From Acidobacteriota bacterium (GTDB taxonomy: Bacteria; Acidobacteriota; Blastocatellia; Chloracidobacteriales; JADJPF01): 62,415 bases of DNA. The notes beneath the pieces were generated by a model. The model worked only from the letters and a program-made list of their open reading frames with translations, did not search any database and was not told the DNA's origin. Both the position numbers and the translations under genes were made by a program. Of this stretch, positions 10,315 through 18,860 are shown piece after piece. Every line of letters starts with the position of its first letter. Within the stretch, counting starts at the first letter, position 1. The stretch lies in contig JACQZQ010000030.1 of the NCBI GenBank assembly GCA_016213785.1, positions 1-62,415 of the forward strand, given 5' to 3'.

Positions 10315-10863
10315 ATGTCTATAGCTGATGTAATTGCAGTAGTTACAGGGCTGATATTACTAGCAATAGCCTTTCCTGCCCTATTTTCCCTAATTACTTT
10401 AACTTTCCCTCAACTTACTGAGCGAACTCAGATACAAATAAAAAGTAGCCCTTTAGGTAATATTCTTATAGGTTTTGTAATATTCCTAATAATGGCTATT
10501 TTAGTTGTAGTCTTCTTTAACATACCCGGCCCAACTAAACTACTTGCACTAATAATATTTCTAGCTACTCTAAGCATAGCAATGATTGGAGGTGCAGGCT
10601 TAGTCAATCAAATAGCTAGTAAATATGAAGTCTTTTCTCATTCTCAAAAAAGTGTGTCTAACATTTTCTATAGCACATTCTTTTTAGAATTTGCCCTTCT
10701 ACTCCCCTTTGTAGGCTGGTTTGTAGTCTTACCCATTACTTTTTGTTTAATGCTTGGGGCAGGAAGTAAAACTTTGTTACTAGGCTCTAAAAATAAACCT
10801 CAAGTCTCTTCAAAATCTCAAGATAATCCTCTTTCTAATGTTGAACTACACCCTGCTAGCTAA
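10315..10863 (+). CDS. Hypothetical multi-pass membrane protein
   Basis: A 182-residue protein with about five hydrophobic helices (residues 5-30, 48-70, 75-95, 120-140, 140-155) and a hydrophilic Ser/Asn-rich tail. The ATG has a good ribosome site (aaaggag). It resembles in length, topology and the placement of a PxL...R segment the protein encoded at 14729-15220. The two bracket the DUF1800/DUF1501/sigma/anti-sigma genes, so the pair may be paralogous. No family name is recognised. It is 52 bases upstream of the DUF1800 gene and may be its operon partner. Confidence 0.65.
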   Translation: MSIADVIAVVTGLILLAIAFPALFSLITLTFPQLTERTQIQIKSSPLGNILIGFVIFLIMAILVVVFFNIPGPTKLLALIIFLATLSIAMIGGAGLVNQIASKYEVFSHSQKSVSNIFYSTFFLEFALLLPFVGWFVVLPITFCLMLGAGSKTLLLGSKNKPQVSSKSQDNPLSNVELHPAS

Positions 10864-10915
10864 TTCCTAGAAAACCTAACATATAAAAATATATCTTGAT
10901 AGCTTGGAGAATCTT

Positions 10916-12343
10916 ATGATTACACGAAGAATTTTTCTTAAACTAGCAGCAATGACAAGTCTAGCACCTCTTTTTAGTGCTTGTGATCAAGCTCCTTGGC
11001 TAATTGGACAAGCTAATTTGCCTGCCCCAACAGCAAGTTTAATTAATTGGGATAATAAAAATATCAAACTAGCCTCTCATGTGCTTAAGCGCCTAACCTA
11101 TGGTATAAGACCTGGAGACATTGAGCAAATAAGCTCAAAAGGTGTTTTAGCTTTTATTGATGAACAATTAAACCCTGAAACCATCACTGACGATCGTACT
11201 TATTACTTAATTAGAAGACTTGATACCATCAGTCTAAAAGCCCCTGATATCTTTGAACTAACAGCTAAACAAGCCATAGATGATTTACGTCAAGCTACTA
11301 TTTTAAGAGCTATTTATAGTGAGCGTCAGCTACAAGAAATAATGGTAGAATTTTGGAGTGATCACTTTAATATCTATAGCGAAAAAGCTGATTGTGCTTG
11401 GCTTAAAATAATTGATGATCGTGAAGTTATCAGAAAACACGCCTTAGGCAAATTTAAGGATTTATTAAAAGCTAGTGCTACAAGCCCTGCTATGCTTTCA
11501 TATCTAGATAACTCAAGTAATAAAATAGGAAAGCTTAATGAAAATTACGCTCGCGAATTATTAGAGCTTCATACCCTAGGAGTTAATGGAGGGTATGACC
11601 AAAAAGATGTAATAGAAGCAGCTAAAGCACTTAGCGGCTGGCAAAGCAGTCAACGTTTTTGGAAAGGTAAAGCTAAATTTGAAAATAACCTTCATAATCC
11701 TGAAGAAAAAGAAATCTTAGGAAAAAATTTTCCTGCTAATAAAACTTCAGACTTAGATGAGTTAATCAATTTAATCTGTTCACACCCATCAACAGCAAAT
11801 TTTATTAGCACAAAACTTTGTTGTAAATTTGTAAGTGAAAATCCTTCTCAAGAACTAATTTTACAAGTAGCAAAAAGATTTCAAGAAAGTGATGGAGATA
11901 TTCGAGAAACCCTAAGAATAATATTTAACTCTGAGGAATTTTTTAATTCTCCACCAAAATTTAAGCGTCCATATACTTATATGATCTCTGCTCTTAGAGC
12001 AATTAATGCCAATTCTGACGCGGGTTCAGCCCTAAGACAACACCTAGACACACTTGGACAATTACCCTTCAATTGGCCTACCCCTGATGGATACCCTGAT
12101 AGAAGCCAACATTGGCAAACTCAACTACTGCCCCGCTGGAATTTTGCTATTTCACTAGCAAATAACCAAATAAGAGGAACAAAATGCAATTTAGAAAATC
12201 TAGCGCCTATACTAAATACCTTTGCAACAAACCTAATCGAGCGCCCTCTTACTAGCGAGGAATTACTAGCAATTAATCAAGTAAATAATGTTAGTGATAA
12301 AGTTGCTTTACTTCTTTCCTTACCTGATTTCCAACAGCAATAA
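10916..12343 (+). CDS. DUF1800 family protein with Tat/lipoprotein-like N-terminus
   Basis: A 475-residue DUF1800 protein. Typical blocks are HVLKRLTYGIRPGD, EIMVEFWSDHFNIY, NENYARELLELHTLGVNGGYD and FNWPTPDGYPD. The N-terminus TRRIFLKLAAM has a twin-arginine motif and is followed by SAC, a lipobox-like site, suggesting Tat export and perhaps lipidation. DUF1800 and DUF1501 genes are almost always paired; their role in the envelope is not settled. I chose the ATG at 10916, which has GGAG 6 bases upstream, over a TTG 12 bases earlier. The DUF1501 gene follows 16 bases downstream. Confidence 0.88.
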   Translation: MITRRIFLKLAAMTSLAPLFSACDQAPWLIGQANLPAPTASLINWDNKNIKLASHVLKRLTYGIRPGDIEQISSKGVLAFIDEQLNPETITDDRTYYLIRRLDTISLKAPDIFELTAKQAIDDLRQATILRAIYSERQLQEIMVEFWSDHFNIYSEKADCAWLKIIDDREVIRKHALGKFKDLLKASATSPAMLSYLDNSSNKIGKLNENYARELLELHTLGVNGGYDQKDVIEAAKALSGWQSSQRFWKGKAKFENNLHNPEEKEILGKNFPANKTSDLDELINLICSHPSTANFISTKLCCKFVSENPSQELILQVAKRFQESDGDIRETLRIIFNSEEFFNSPPKFKRPYTYMISALRAINANSDAGSALRQHLDTLGQLPFNWPTPDGYPDRSQHWQTQLLPRWNFAISLANNQIRGTKCNLENLAPILNTFATNLIERPLTSEELLAINQVNNVSDKVALLLSLPDFQQQ

Positions 12344-12359
12344 ATTTATGGAGAAAACG

Positions 12360-13493
12360 ATGTCTAACCAAACTTTAGTAATAATAAATTTACGCGGTGG
12401 TGCTGATGGCCTAAATATTGTGGTTCCATATAAGGAAGAAAATTATTATCGAATCCGTCCAACTATTTCTTTATTACCTCCTAATAAACCCAATGGAGTA
12501 ATAGATTTAGATGGGTTTTTCGGTATGCATCCAGCACTTGCCCAACTTCTCCCACTTTATGAGCATAAAGAATTAGCTTTTTTACATGCTGTTGGTTGGC
12601 CTGGAAAATCACATTCACATTTTGAAGCCTGGGAAGAAATCGAACTAGGAATTGCTAATACATTAGAAAAACCTTTGACAGGGTGGTTAACACGTTTTCT
12701 AGAACTAACTACAAAAGATTCTAGCCCTTTACAAACCATAAATTTTAGCTCTTGGCCTTCAAAACTCTTTATCGGTTGCCAAGGAGTAAATCAAATAACT
12801 CAGTTATCAGACTTTTGTTTAATAACTCCTAATAAGCTCAACAATTCAAATATGTTAGCTAGCTTAAAATCACTTTATAGCCAAAAATCTTTATTAGGAC
12901 AAATAGGCCAACGGACTATTAATGCAATTGAGGAAATAAATAAAATATTAGAGAGAAAAAACAAAGACTCTTCTTACCCTAAAACTAAACTTGGGAGCCA
13001 AATACAAAGCGTTGCCGAGCTAATAAATGCTCAAGTTGGCTTAAAAGCGGTTAGTCTAGACTTAAATGGATGGGATACGCATATAATGCAAGGAGGAGCA
13101 AAAGGCCATATGGCTAATTTGCTTTTAGAACTAGCTAGTGCAATTTCAGCTTTTGCTAAAGATTTAAAAGACTCAGACAAGTGGAAAAATGTTTTAGTAG
13201 TAGTAATGACAGAATTTGGTCGTAGAGCAATGGAAAATGCTAGTTCAGGAACTGAGCATGGTCAAGGTGGAGTGATGTTTTTTGCTGGTGGAAATATTAA
13301 TGGTGGGCGTGTTTATGGAGATTGGCCTGGATTAAGTGATGAGCAATTATCACAGCCAGGTGATTTAGCCATCACAACAGACTTTCGCCAAGCACTAAGC
13401 GAATTTATAATTCCTAAAGTTGGACTTGCCAATATCACAAAAATTTTTCCTGCTTACCAAATCAATAAACAAGTAGGTATTTTAGCAAGCTAA
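12360..13493 (+). CDS. DUF1501 family protein without a visible signal peptide
   Basis: A 377-residue DUF1501 (sulfatase-fold) protein, with NLRGGADGLNIVVPY at the start, FGMHPALAQLLPLY, LDLNGWDTH and VVVMTEFGRRAMENASSGT ending in an EHGQGG block. These are the family's metal-site and core motifs. Most DUF1501 proteins start with a Tat signal; here the best start (ATG 12360, GGAG 8 bases upstream) gives a protein that begins directly at the fold. An upstream in-frame start would overlap the DUF1800 gene without adding a Tat motif. It may be exported in complex with its Tat-bearing partner; this is inference. Confidence 0.85.
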   Translation: MSNQTLVIINLRGGADGLNIVVPYKEENYYRIRPTISLLPPNKPNGVIDLDGFFGMHPALAQLLPLYEHKELAFLHAVGWPGKSHSHFEAWEEIELGIANTLEKPLTGWLTRFLELTTKDSSPLQTINFSSWPSKLFIGCQGVNQITQLSDFCLITPNKLNNSNMLASLKSLYSQKSLLGQIGQRTINAIEEINKILERKNKDSSYPKTKLGSQIQSVAELINAQVGLKAVSLDLNGWDTHIMQGGAKGHMANLLLELASAISAFAKDLKDSDKWKNVLVVVMTEFGRRAMENASSGTEHGQGGVMFFAGGNINGGRVYGDWPGLSDEQLSQPGDLAITTDFRQALSEFIIPKVGLANITKIFPAYQINKQVGILAS

Positions 13494-13576
13494 TTAAGAC
13501 TTAGGCTTGCAGGCTAAGACCTCATAGTTAGAATTTATTTGAGGTTGGGGCTAAAAATATCCATAAATCTTATTTT

Positions 13577-14149
13577 ATGAATGAAATAGAACCAACCTTT
13601 GAAGCAAAACTAGTTGAGCGCATATTAAAAGGTGATGAAAGCGCTTTTGCTGAACTAGTAGCACAATTTCATAAGCGAATTTATAGTATTGCTTATCGTA
13701 TGGTTGGAAATGTTTCTGAAGCCGAAGACTTATGTCAGGAAATCTTTTTGCGGCTCTACCAAAAGCTATCGCAATATGACCCTAATTTGCCGCTTACACC
13801 TTGGATTTGTCGTATTGCTAGTAATACAACCATCAATTACTTAAAAAGACGTGGTATTAAAACTATGCCTCTTGAAATAATGGTCAATTTAAAAGAAAAA
13901 GAACGCCCTATTGCTGATGAACACGCAACACCAGAACAAGCAATGATCGTAGAAAACCGAGACAAAAAATTGCAATCTGCCATTATGGAATTACCAGAAA
14001 ACTATCGCTTAGCTTTTACGCTCAAATATGTAGAAAATTTAACATCTGAAGAAATAAGCGAAATAATGAATATTCCACGTAATACAATAAAAACTTGGCT
14101 GGTTCGCGCTCGTGAAGCCTTAAGAGGAAAGCTTATTAATGAACTGTGA
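13577..14149 (+). CDS. ECF RNA polymerase sigma factor
   Basis: A 190-residue sigma-70 family ECF protein. Region 2 (about residues 25-95) has FHKRIYSIAYRMVGN, AEDLCQEIFLRLYQ and the DNA-melting segment TPWICRIASNTTINYLKRR. Region 4 (about 130-188) is a helix-turn-helix with LPENYRLAFTLKYVENLT and IPRNTIKTWLVRARE. It overlaps by 11 bases the following zinc-finger anti-sigma gene, the usual arrangement for an ECF factor held inactive at the membrane. Its targets may include the DUF1800/DUF1501 genes just upstream. Confidence 0.92.
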   Translation: MNEIEPTFEAKLVERILKGDESAFAELVAQFHKRIYSIAYRMVGNVSEAEDLCQEIFLRLYQKLSQYDPNLPLTPWICRIASNTTINYLKRRGIKTMPLEIMVNLKEKERPIADEHATPEQAMIVENRDKKLQSAIMELPENYRLAFTLKYVENLTSEEISEIMNIPRNTIKTWLVRAREALRGKLINEL

Positions 14150-14732
14150 AACTGCACTGGTATTAATTTATGATTTGGTTGACGGCGAGATTTTGCCTAA
14201 AGATGAGATTTTGCTTAAAGAGCATTTAGCAATTTGCCAACATTGTCAAACAACTCTTAAATCAATAGAAAAAGCAGAAAAAATTTATAAACACGAAATT
14301 TTAGTTACTCCCGCTCCCGATTCAGTAAATACTATTACAAAACAAGTTTTAGAAAATAAAAATGTCTTTTCTCTACAATCTAAAAAACCCTACTGGTCAA
14401 CTAAACGGATTGTTTACTACTTAGGCACAATGGCAGCAAGCTTTGCAGCTTTTATATATTTAGCAGGTTCATTAATAATAGTTAACCTAGCCTCTAAAAT
14501 AGACTTAACCTCTGCTATTAGTAATACTTCTAGCAGTAACTTTAATCTAGATATGTCTTTTAGCCAATTTATAGAAAGCGATCTATTAAATTTACTCTCA
14601 ACAATTACTAACAATATTAGTCAATCAACTTTACTTAAAGATTTAGCGATAATTTTATTTTTAGTAAGTTTGCAATTTACTATAAGCTATTTATTTACAC
14701 AAAATAAAATTAAACAGGACAATAAATTATGA
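14139..14732 (+). CDS. Membrane anti-sigma factor with zinc-finger (ZAS-like) domain
   Basis: A 197-residue protein. The N-terminal 40 residues contain the HLAICQHC zinc-binding pattern of mycothiol/ZAS anti-sigma factors (H-x3-C-x2-C), preceded by LVDGEI. One strongly hydrophobic helix lies at residues 90-115 and a second near 170-190, so the C-terminal domain sits between two membrane segments. It overlaps the ECF sigma gene at its start and the next membrane gene at its end (ATGA). It is the likely regulator of that sigma factor. Confidence 0.85.
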   Translation: MNCETALVLIYDLVDGEILPKDEILLKEHLAICQHCQTTLKSIEKAEKIYKHEILVTPAPDSVNTITKQVLENKNVFSLQSKKPYWSTKRIVYYLGTMAASFAAFIYLAGSLIIVNLASKIDLTSAISNTSSSNFNLDMSFSQFIESDLLNLLSTITNNISQSTLLKDLAIILFLVSLQFTISYLFTQNKIKQDNKL

Positions 14733-15220
14733 ACCCTGGAGCAATACTTGCAGTTACATTATTTTCCTTAATGATAAGCTTTGGTTTAACAGCCGCAGCA
14801 TTAGCAACACGAGGATTTTGGCCTAATTTAGCCGAAGAATTAGATACTATTTCCCTTAGCAACTCACTATGGCGACGCTTTTTAGTCGGTTTTATTAACG
14901 CTCTTATCTCTTTTATTATCTTTGCCATTACAACAAAACATGGTGCTCTAGGTTTAATAGGATTAATTATTTTCTCTATAGCAATTATCTTTACGTTTGT
15001 AGGTTTGGTAGCAGAGTTTTGCCTTTGGGGAAGAAAAATACTAGTACTACGTGATAGCCCTAATTCTTTATTTACTCAAACAATAACAGGAGGTATTACG
15101 CTTAGTATAATTTTATTAATACCTTTTGCAGGCCAAACTATATTCTTTGTCGTTCTATTTCAGAGTTTAGGGACTACCATTTACTGGCTATTTCAACGAA
15201 AAAGTTTATATAAAACTTAA
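14729..15220 (+). CDS. Hypothetical multi-pass membrane protein
   Basis: A 163-residue protein with about four hydrophobic helices. It starts in an ATGA overlap with the anti-sigma gene, so the two are translationally coupled. Its layout resembles that of the protein encoded at 10315-10863 (an early Pro-containing segment, a basic residue cluster, then two pairs of helices), suggesting related proteins bracketing this cluster. No known family is recognised. The stop codon lies inside the stem of a terminator hairpin. Confidence 0.65.
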   Translation: MNPGAILAVTLFSLMISFGLTAAALATRGFWPNLAEELDTISLSNSLWRRFLVGFINALISFIIFAITTKHGALGLIGLIIFSIAIIFTFVGLVAEFCLWGRKILVLRDSPNSLFTQTITGGITLSIILLIPFAGQTIFFVVLFQSLGTTIYWLFQRKSLYKT

Positions 15221-15257
15221 TCTTAACCCCTTAGCAAGGCTAAAGAGTTAAGATTAA
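15217..15257. terminator. Bidirectional terminator hairpin
   Basis: TTAATCTTAAC pairs perfectly (11 bp) with GTTAAGATTAA, with a GC-containing loop region between. It separates the convergent membrane-protein gene and the pilus-like operon. The plus-strand side is followed by ATTTTAT. Confidence 0.7.
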
Positions 15258-15274
15258 ATTTTATACTTATAAAG

Positions 15275-16165
15275 CTATTTTACTTCTTGAGGATTATTTC
15301 CTGGATTAATGGGGTTTTGATTGGCTGGGTTTTGGTTAACTGGTGCACCAATTATACCAGCAGTGGGCGGTAGGTAAATAAAAACCCATTTATCATAAGT
15401 AATATCTTTACCAAATAATCGTTTATAAGCTTTTCCTTTACTATAACTTACAACACCTACTATTGGTCTACGAGATTCATCTATATTGCTAAATAAGTTG
15501 TCTGATTCTGAATAAGTCCCTATACCATTAGAATTACTATTGTTATCATCATCGTCATCATCGTCATCATCATCGTCATCATCGTCATCATCATCATCAT
15601 CATCGTCGTCATCATCATCGTCGTCATCATCGTCATCTACTTGACCACCATTATTATTGCTATTATTTCCAGCATTATTGTTATTGTTATTTACAATAAT
15701 ACTTCCACCTCTTACCCCTGCTAATTGAAGATAATCTGGTGGAATTGGTGTACCATTATAAGAAGACCAAGCTTGTAAGTATTGGAAAAGCAATGGATCG
15801 CCTGCTCGAATTGGCCTCCATTCTTCACTGCTGTTTAATAAATCCTTTAGGGCAAACTTACGTACATAAACTAGCTTTTTACCGTTTAGAGTAACCTGTT
15901 TACCTAAGTCAGATAGCTTAGTAGGAAATGGAGCACCTGTTCGTAAAGGTTGTAGTAAGCCAAAATTATTATATCTAGCAATGGCTTTTGCCATTTCTTC
16001 ACCGCGAAAAATAAACTCTTCTTCTTTATTACGCATAATTTCTGCATGGTAAGTATCTGCTGAACTAGCTAATACTATTGCAGTTATACCTAATATAATA
16101 ATTAGACCCAAAAGAGAGTAACCTCTAGCATTTTTTTTAATAATTGCTGTTAAAAGTTTAATCAT
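15275..16165 (-). CDS. Type IV prepilin-like protein with poly-aspartate tract
   Basis: A 296-residue protein beginning with a prepilin-like leader: basic residues, then GYSLLGLIIILGI, a hydrophobic helix starting after Gly as in class III signal peptides. The usual Glu at position +5 is replaced by Gly. Residues 50-150 resemble the globular part of GspG/GspH-type pseudopilins. Residues 177-207 are 31 consecutive Asp, flanked by Asn/Ser/Gly-rich linkers. The C-terminal end is Asn/Pro-rich. It overlaps the preceding gene by 4 bases, at the end of a pilN-pilO-like operon. It is probably a minor pseudopilin with an acidic, possibly calcium-binding insert (inference). Confidence 0.75.
   Translation of the reverse strand: MIKLLTAIIKKNARGYSLLGLIIILGITAIVLASSADTYHAEIMRNKEEEFIFRGEEMAKAIARYNNFGLLQPLRTGAPFPTKLSDLGKQVTLNGKKLVYVRKFALKDLLNSSEEWRPIRAGDPLLFQYLQAWSSYNGTPIPPDYLQLAGVRGGSIIVNNNNNNAGNNSNNNGGQVDDDDDDDDDDDDDDDDDDDDDDDDDDDDDDDNNSNSNGIGTYSESDNLFSNIDESRRPIVGVVSYSKGKAYKRLFGKDITYDKWVFIYLPPTAGIIGAPVNQNPANQNPINPGNNPQEVK
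15545..15637 (-). repeat. Aspartate-codon microsatellite
   Basis: 31 consecutive GAT/GAC codons in the prepilin-like gene. GAT and GAC alternate irregularly, so this is not a pure trinucleotide repeat. That suggests selection for Asp rather than fresh slippage. Confidence 0.95.
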
Positions 16166-17157
16166 AGTTTCTTTTTCTCACGTGCCATTACAGCACGTTT
16201 TTCCCATAATTCTTTACTTGTCATAGGTTTATTAGAGCGCTTAAAAAGATCTGTATTTAGAGTCTCATTTTTTTCAGTAACTTCATTATTAATAGTAACT
16301 TTACTTTGAGCTACCTCTTTTACCGGTTCAGAAACAATTTTTTCACCTTTTCTTAACCGATAAGATAATCCTGTTTCTCTATCTTCAAAAGTAAGTATTT
16401 CTCCTGAAAAATTAGCCATTTTCCAGCGATTTTTTACTAAATCTCCTACTGAAACAGTTAGCTCTTCTTTCCCTATTCTTAAAAGGAGTCTAGCATTTTG
16501 TCCACCTGAATCAGAAAACATCCCAACAAAAACAAAACTTGGCATTGGAGGTCTTACTACACTTACAAATAACCCATTAGAGTTGATTTCTTGATTTAAC
16601 TTTTGTGTTTTAACCTCTAAAGATATTGTTCCTTCCACAAATAAAAGCTGTGTGGGTAAGGTGGTTTCTATTTCTGAAGAGCTAATAAAATTTGTTTCTA
16701 GTAAATTACCATTAGCATAAATCTTAGAATTTTGGCTGAAGTTTGTTCCTTTTATTAAAAGCGTTGCAGGTTTATTTTGTACATAAAATCTATTGGGACT
16801 TGTTTCACTTATTTGAACCAAATTTGACTCAGTATTAAATCTTTGGATGGTAGGTATTACATCTTGAGAAGAAACTTTTCTAATATTTTCATTATTTTGA
16901 AATAGATTGCGCCCTATTGGTAAAATTTCCTCTTCCTCTATTCTAGCTTCAGAAAAAGATTGAAGGGTTTCTACTGCATTTTTTATAGACTCTTCTTTAT
17001 TTACAGTTAAGCTAGTTATAGCATTTTCATTTACAGGTAGGTTAGTTTGGCTAACTTTTTTTTCAGCAAAAAATGTTTGATAAATAAGCATCAAGCCTAA
17101 ACTAACGGTTAAAAATTGTAAAAGTCTTAGATACATATTTTTACTAGTTGGTAGCAT
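16162..17157 (-). CDS. PilP/GspC-like pilus assembly protein with IPT/TIG-like domain
   Basis: About 331 residues: a short cytosolic start, one membrane helix (YLRLLQFLTVSLGLMLIY), a long disordered linker, then an IPT/TIG-like beta-sandwich (about 130-205, with KPATLLIKGTNFSQNSKIYA). A C-terminal domain has FVFVGMFSDSGG, VSVGDLVKNRW and a basic tail. The VGD and glycine-rich pattern recalls the homology region of PilP/GspC proteins, which bridge inner membrane components to the secretin. Its place after pilO supports this. I chose the ATG at 17157 over an upstream GTG because it is preceded by AGGGAAG and overlaps pilO by only 14 bases. Confidence 0.65.
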   Translation of the reverse strand: MLPTSKNMYLRLLQFLTVSLGLMLIYQTFFAEKKVSQTNLPVNENAITSLTVNKEESIKNAVETLQSFSEARIEEEEILPIGRNLFQNNENIRKVSSQDVIPTIQRFNTESNLVQISETSPNRFYVQNKPATLLIKGTNFSQNSKIYANGNLLETNFISSSEIETTLPTQLLFVEGTISLEVKTQKLNQEINSNGLFVSVVRPPMPSFVFVGMFSDSGGQNARLLLRIGKEELTVSVGDLVKNRWKMANFSGEILTFEDRETGLSYRLRKGEKIVSEPVKEVAQSKVTINNEVTEKNETLNTDLFKRSNKPMTSKELWEKRAVMAREKKKL

Positions 17158-17902
17158 TTTCTTCCCTACGGAAATAAGCTTTAACACCTATTTGTACTGT
17201 AATCTCACCAGGGGCTTGTTGTATTGTTCTTTGTACAGAAGCAACTCTTTGAGTATTACCTGTTGATGTTTTAGCCTCATTATCTGGGGTTTGTAAGCTT
17301 AAATTATCGATGACAAAAAACATTTTGTCTGTTTCTAAAGCATATAAAAACTTACGAAAAGAAACGTAATTTCCAGAAACTGAAAAAGTTGCTTCTAAAG
17401 AAGGGTATAAAGAACTTTCATTTGTAGACTGTCTTTTTTCCTTACTTCTAGCAGTATTGCTATTGGTATTAGCTCTTGCTTTATCTGCAATTTTTTTATC
17501 AATATCATCTGAGTCTATTTTTTCAAAACTAATTCCACCTGTTAGCAATAACCCATTATCTTTTACTAATTTATTAATTTGATTTATTACATAAAGGCGA
17601 CCTTCTTGGCGATTTTTTAGGAATTTTGTCTGAAAAGCTTCTAAATTCTCTAATATAGCTTGTGTATTGTTAGAGGGAGTTTCTTTTTGTTCTTCTGCCG
17701 TTTTTTTCAGTCCGCGAATTTGATCTCTAAGCTCAACAGTCTGTTTTTGTAACTCTCCAACTTTATTAGTTTCTTTTTGTAATTTATTAACAGTTATGTA
17801 ACCTAATCCACCAGCATAGGTTAAGACTACCAAAATGGCTAAAATCTCTATAACCCTAAAATATCCTTTGCCAAGACCACTAAAAGGTAATCTTTTATTC
17901 AT
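17144..17902 (-). CDS. pilO: Type IV pilus assembly protein PilO-like
   Basis: A 252-residue bitopic inner-membrane protein: a short basic start, a membrane helix at about 15-37, a coiled coil (about 40-75, LQKQTVELRDQIRGLKKTAE) and a C-terminal ferredoxin-like domain containing SVSGNYVSFRKFLYALE, which matches the PilO core. PilN-PilO heterodimers link the cytosolic PilM platform to the PilP/secretin side. The ATG at 17902 has an AGGAGGGGAGG ribosome site and overlaps pilN by 8 bases, indicating coupling. A TTG 21 bases earlier is less likely. Confidence 0.85.
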   Translation of the reverse strand: MNKRLPFSGLGKGYFRVIEILAILVVLTYAGGLGYITVNKLQKETNKVGELQKQTVELRDQIRGLKKTAEEQKETPSNNTQAILENLEAFQTKFLKNRQEGRLYVINQINKLVKDNGLLLTGGISFEKIDSDDIDKKIADKARANTNSNTARSKEKRQSTNESSLYPSLEATFSVSGNYVSFRKFLYALETDKMFFVIDNLSLQTPDNEAKTSTGNTQRVASVQRTIQQAPGEITVQIGVKAYFRREENATN

Positions 17903-18515
17903 CCTCCCCTCCTTGATCAACAACTTGTTTAACCTCAGCAGCTTTTTTACTTTTTGCTATTTTGCTGCTGCGAGGTTTATAACTAACATCTAAGGAAAAT
18001 CCTATATCTCCACTTTGAACAGGAACTTCCTGATTAGTTGGGTTAACCAAAAATACTCCCTCTTTATCCATTTTTGCAATCATTTTAGTAAGATCTTCTA
18101 CGCTTCTTGCGTAAACCTTAACACTAAGAGGAATATCTGTGGTTTCTGAGCCTTTAGATGGTGAAATACCTATAATGCGTACTTCTTTAGGTAAGGCTTG
18201 CTCAAATTCCTCCATTAACTTTGTCCAAGAAAAGCGACGTTGTTTAATTAATTGAGCGGCATCTTCAATTTCTTGAATCTGTTTAGGGGTTAGAGTCTGT
18301 ACTGGAGGTGGTTTTATTTTTTCTAGTCCTTTTATTTCCAATTCTTGCTTCTTTATAGCCTCTTGCAACTTTTTACTAACATCTTGGGTTTGCTCAATCT
18401 TCTCAAATGTCCATTGTGTAGCCCAAAACATTAACCCAACTGCCACTAAAAAACTTAACCAAAAAAGCCTACGGTTATAAAATGGTTTTTGTGCGAGATT
18501 GATTTTTAATCTCAT
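17895..18515 (-). CDS. pilN: Type IV pilus assembly protein PilN
   Basis: A 206-residue protein starting with INLAQKPFYNRR, the PilM-binding peptide typical of PilN (INLLP/INLA type). A membrane helix follows at 17-37, then a coiled coil and a PilN/Fimbrial_assembly ferredoxin-like domain with LPKEVRIIGISPSKG. PilN recruits PilM and pairs with PilO. It is the first gene of the local operon. No pilM lies upstream, although pilM usually precedes pilN, so the cluster is split here. The acidic and Lys-rich tail (residues 185-206) is probably disordered. Confidence 0.88.
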   Translation of the reverse strand: MRLKINLAQKPFYNRRLFWLSFLVAVGLMFWATQWTFEKIEQTQDVSKKLQEAIKKQELEIKGLEKIKPPPVQTLTPKQIQEIEDAAQLIKQRRFSWTKLMEEFEQALPKEVRIIGISPSKGSETTDIPLSVKVYARSVEDLTKMIAKMDKEGVFLVNPTNQEVPVQSGDIGFSLDVSYKPRSSKIAKSKKAAEVKQVVDQGGEDE

Positions 18516-18559
18516 TAGCCTTCTCTCTTAAAATTTAATACTGATAATTTACTTAGCGG

Positions 18560-18703
18560 TTAGTAACTCTTAAGCATACCAAAATCTGATACTTGGGCGC
18601 TAGCAGATATTGAATTAAGTCCTTCTAACCGTTTTTGTAAATATGGTTAGTCTCTTGCACGTCTAGCCTTCTTTAGAGTTCCAGAAAGTTTGCTGATTAT
18701 CTG
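18560..18703 (-). pseudogene. Possible decayed coding remnant upstream of pilN
   Basis: On the minus strand one frame reads about 20 codons (QIISKLSGTLKKARRARD), a TAA, then about 28 more codons ending SDFGMLKSY and a stop. Two coding-looking pieces in the same frame separated by one stop suggest a decayed gene end, perhaps the missing pilM or another pilus gene. The match to PilM is not demonstrable by eye. The rest of 18516-18860 shows nothing else. Confidence 0.2.
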
Positions 18704-18860
18704 CTAACTATTTGCTAATCCAGAAATTCTTAATTTTTCCAGTCATTGCCCAATGCTACTTGGCATCAATAAAAAACAATAATATAGTTGCGTTTTTAAA
18801 ATTTATTATCATTAGAAATCTTAAGAAGATTAATAACTAAATGGAGGAAACCATAGTCTT

